Source: JBBRNH01 sp038230415
GTDB lineage: Bacteria; Bacteroidota; Bacteroidia; Cytophagales; Spirosomataceae
Length of the DNA stretch: 13,722 nt
Direction: 5' to 3'
NCBI GenBank assembly: GCA_038230415.1
Contig: JBBRNH010000115.1
Location: 1 to 13,722 of the forward strand
Each line of letters starts with the position of its first letter. Positions within the stretch are counted from its first letter, which is position 1. This document shows, piece after piece, positions 13,701 through 13,722 of this stretch. The notes under the pieces were generated by a model. That model was not told the DNA's origin. It did not search any database and saw only the letters and a list, made by a program, of their open reading frames with translations. The position numbers and the translations under genes are program-made.

Positions 13701-13722
13701 CTTATTACAGAATATGCCGACA

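Overview
The window reads as chromosomal DNA of a Bacteroidota member, most likely a Cytophagales/Spirosomaceae relative (Spirosoma-like). The protein families and their order point there, no Shine-Dalgarno motifs are visible before the start codons, many exported enzymes carry Tat signals, and almost every gap holds a palindromic repeat. This placement is inferred from protein character; no database search was possible.

Layout. At 1-92 lies the 5' end of an IS630-type transposase gene running off the left edge. Two tandem rhomboid proteases follow on the + strand (150-1861). A 36-bp perfect inverted repeat separates them from a convergent minus-strand pair: an NRDE/TANGO2-like protein and an overlapping membrane-anchored ATP-grasp protein (3790 down to 1987). 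Next, on the + strand, are a Tat-exported glycosylasparaginase (4064-5104), a second long palindrome, and a eukaryote-type GT3 glycogen synthase that starts at TTG (5324-7138). A third element, a cluster of five small hairpins arranged as a 47-bp inverted repeat, fills 7158-7307.

From 12025 down to 7318 there is a minus-strand run: a Tat-exported HisC-like PLP aminotransferase, a four-helix-bundle (23S-IVP-like) protein bounded by inverted repeats, a Tat-exported FAD amine oxidase, an exported protein with a C-terminal Hint (hedgehog/intein) domain that lacks the intein terminal HN, and a very acidic small protein. The first and third enzymes probably act outside the cytoplasm. The four-helix cassette looks inserted between them, because its flanking repeat supplies the aminotransferase stop codon.

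The right end (about 12195-13722) appears more AT-rich by eye and is accessory in character. A REP-associated tyrosine transposase (RAYT, HUH/Y1 type) sits amid at least seven whole or degenerate copies, plus several half copies, of a 26-bp REP hairpin. These include a 72-bp REP-spacer-REP module (BIME) present in opposite orientations on either side of the transposase. A REP copy truncates a zinc-alcohol-dehydrogenase remnant, and a small four-helix membrane protein is boxed between REPs. This RAYT/REP island, together with the unrelated palindromes in other gaps, is the most notable biology here.
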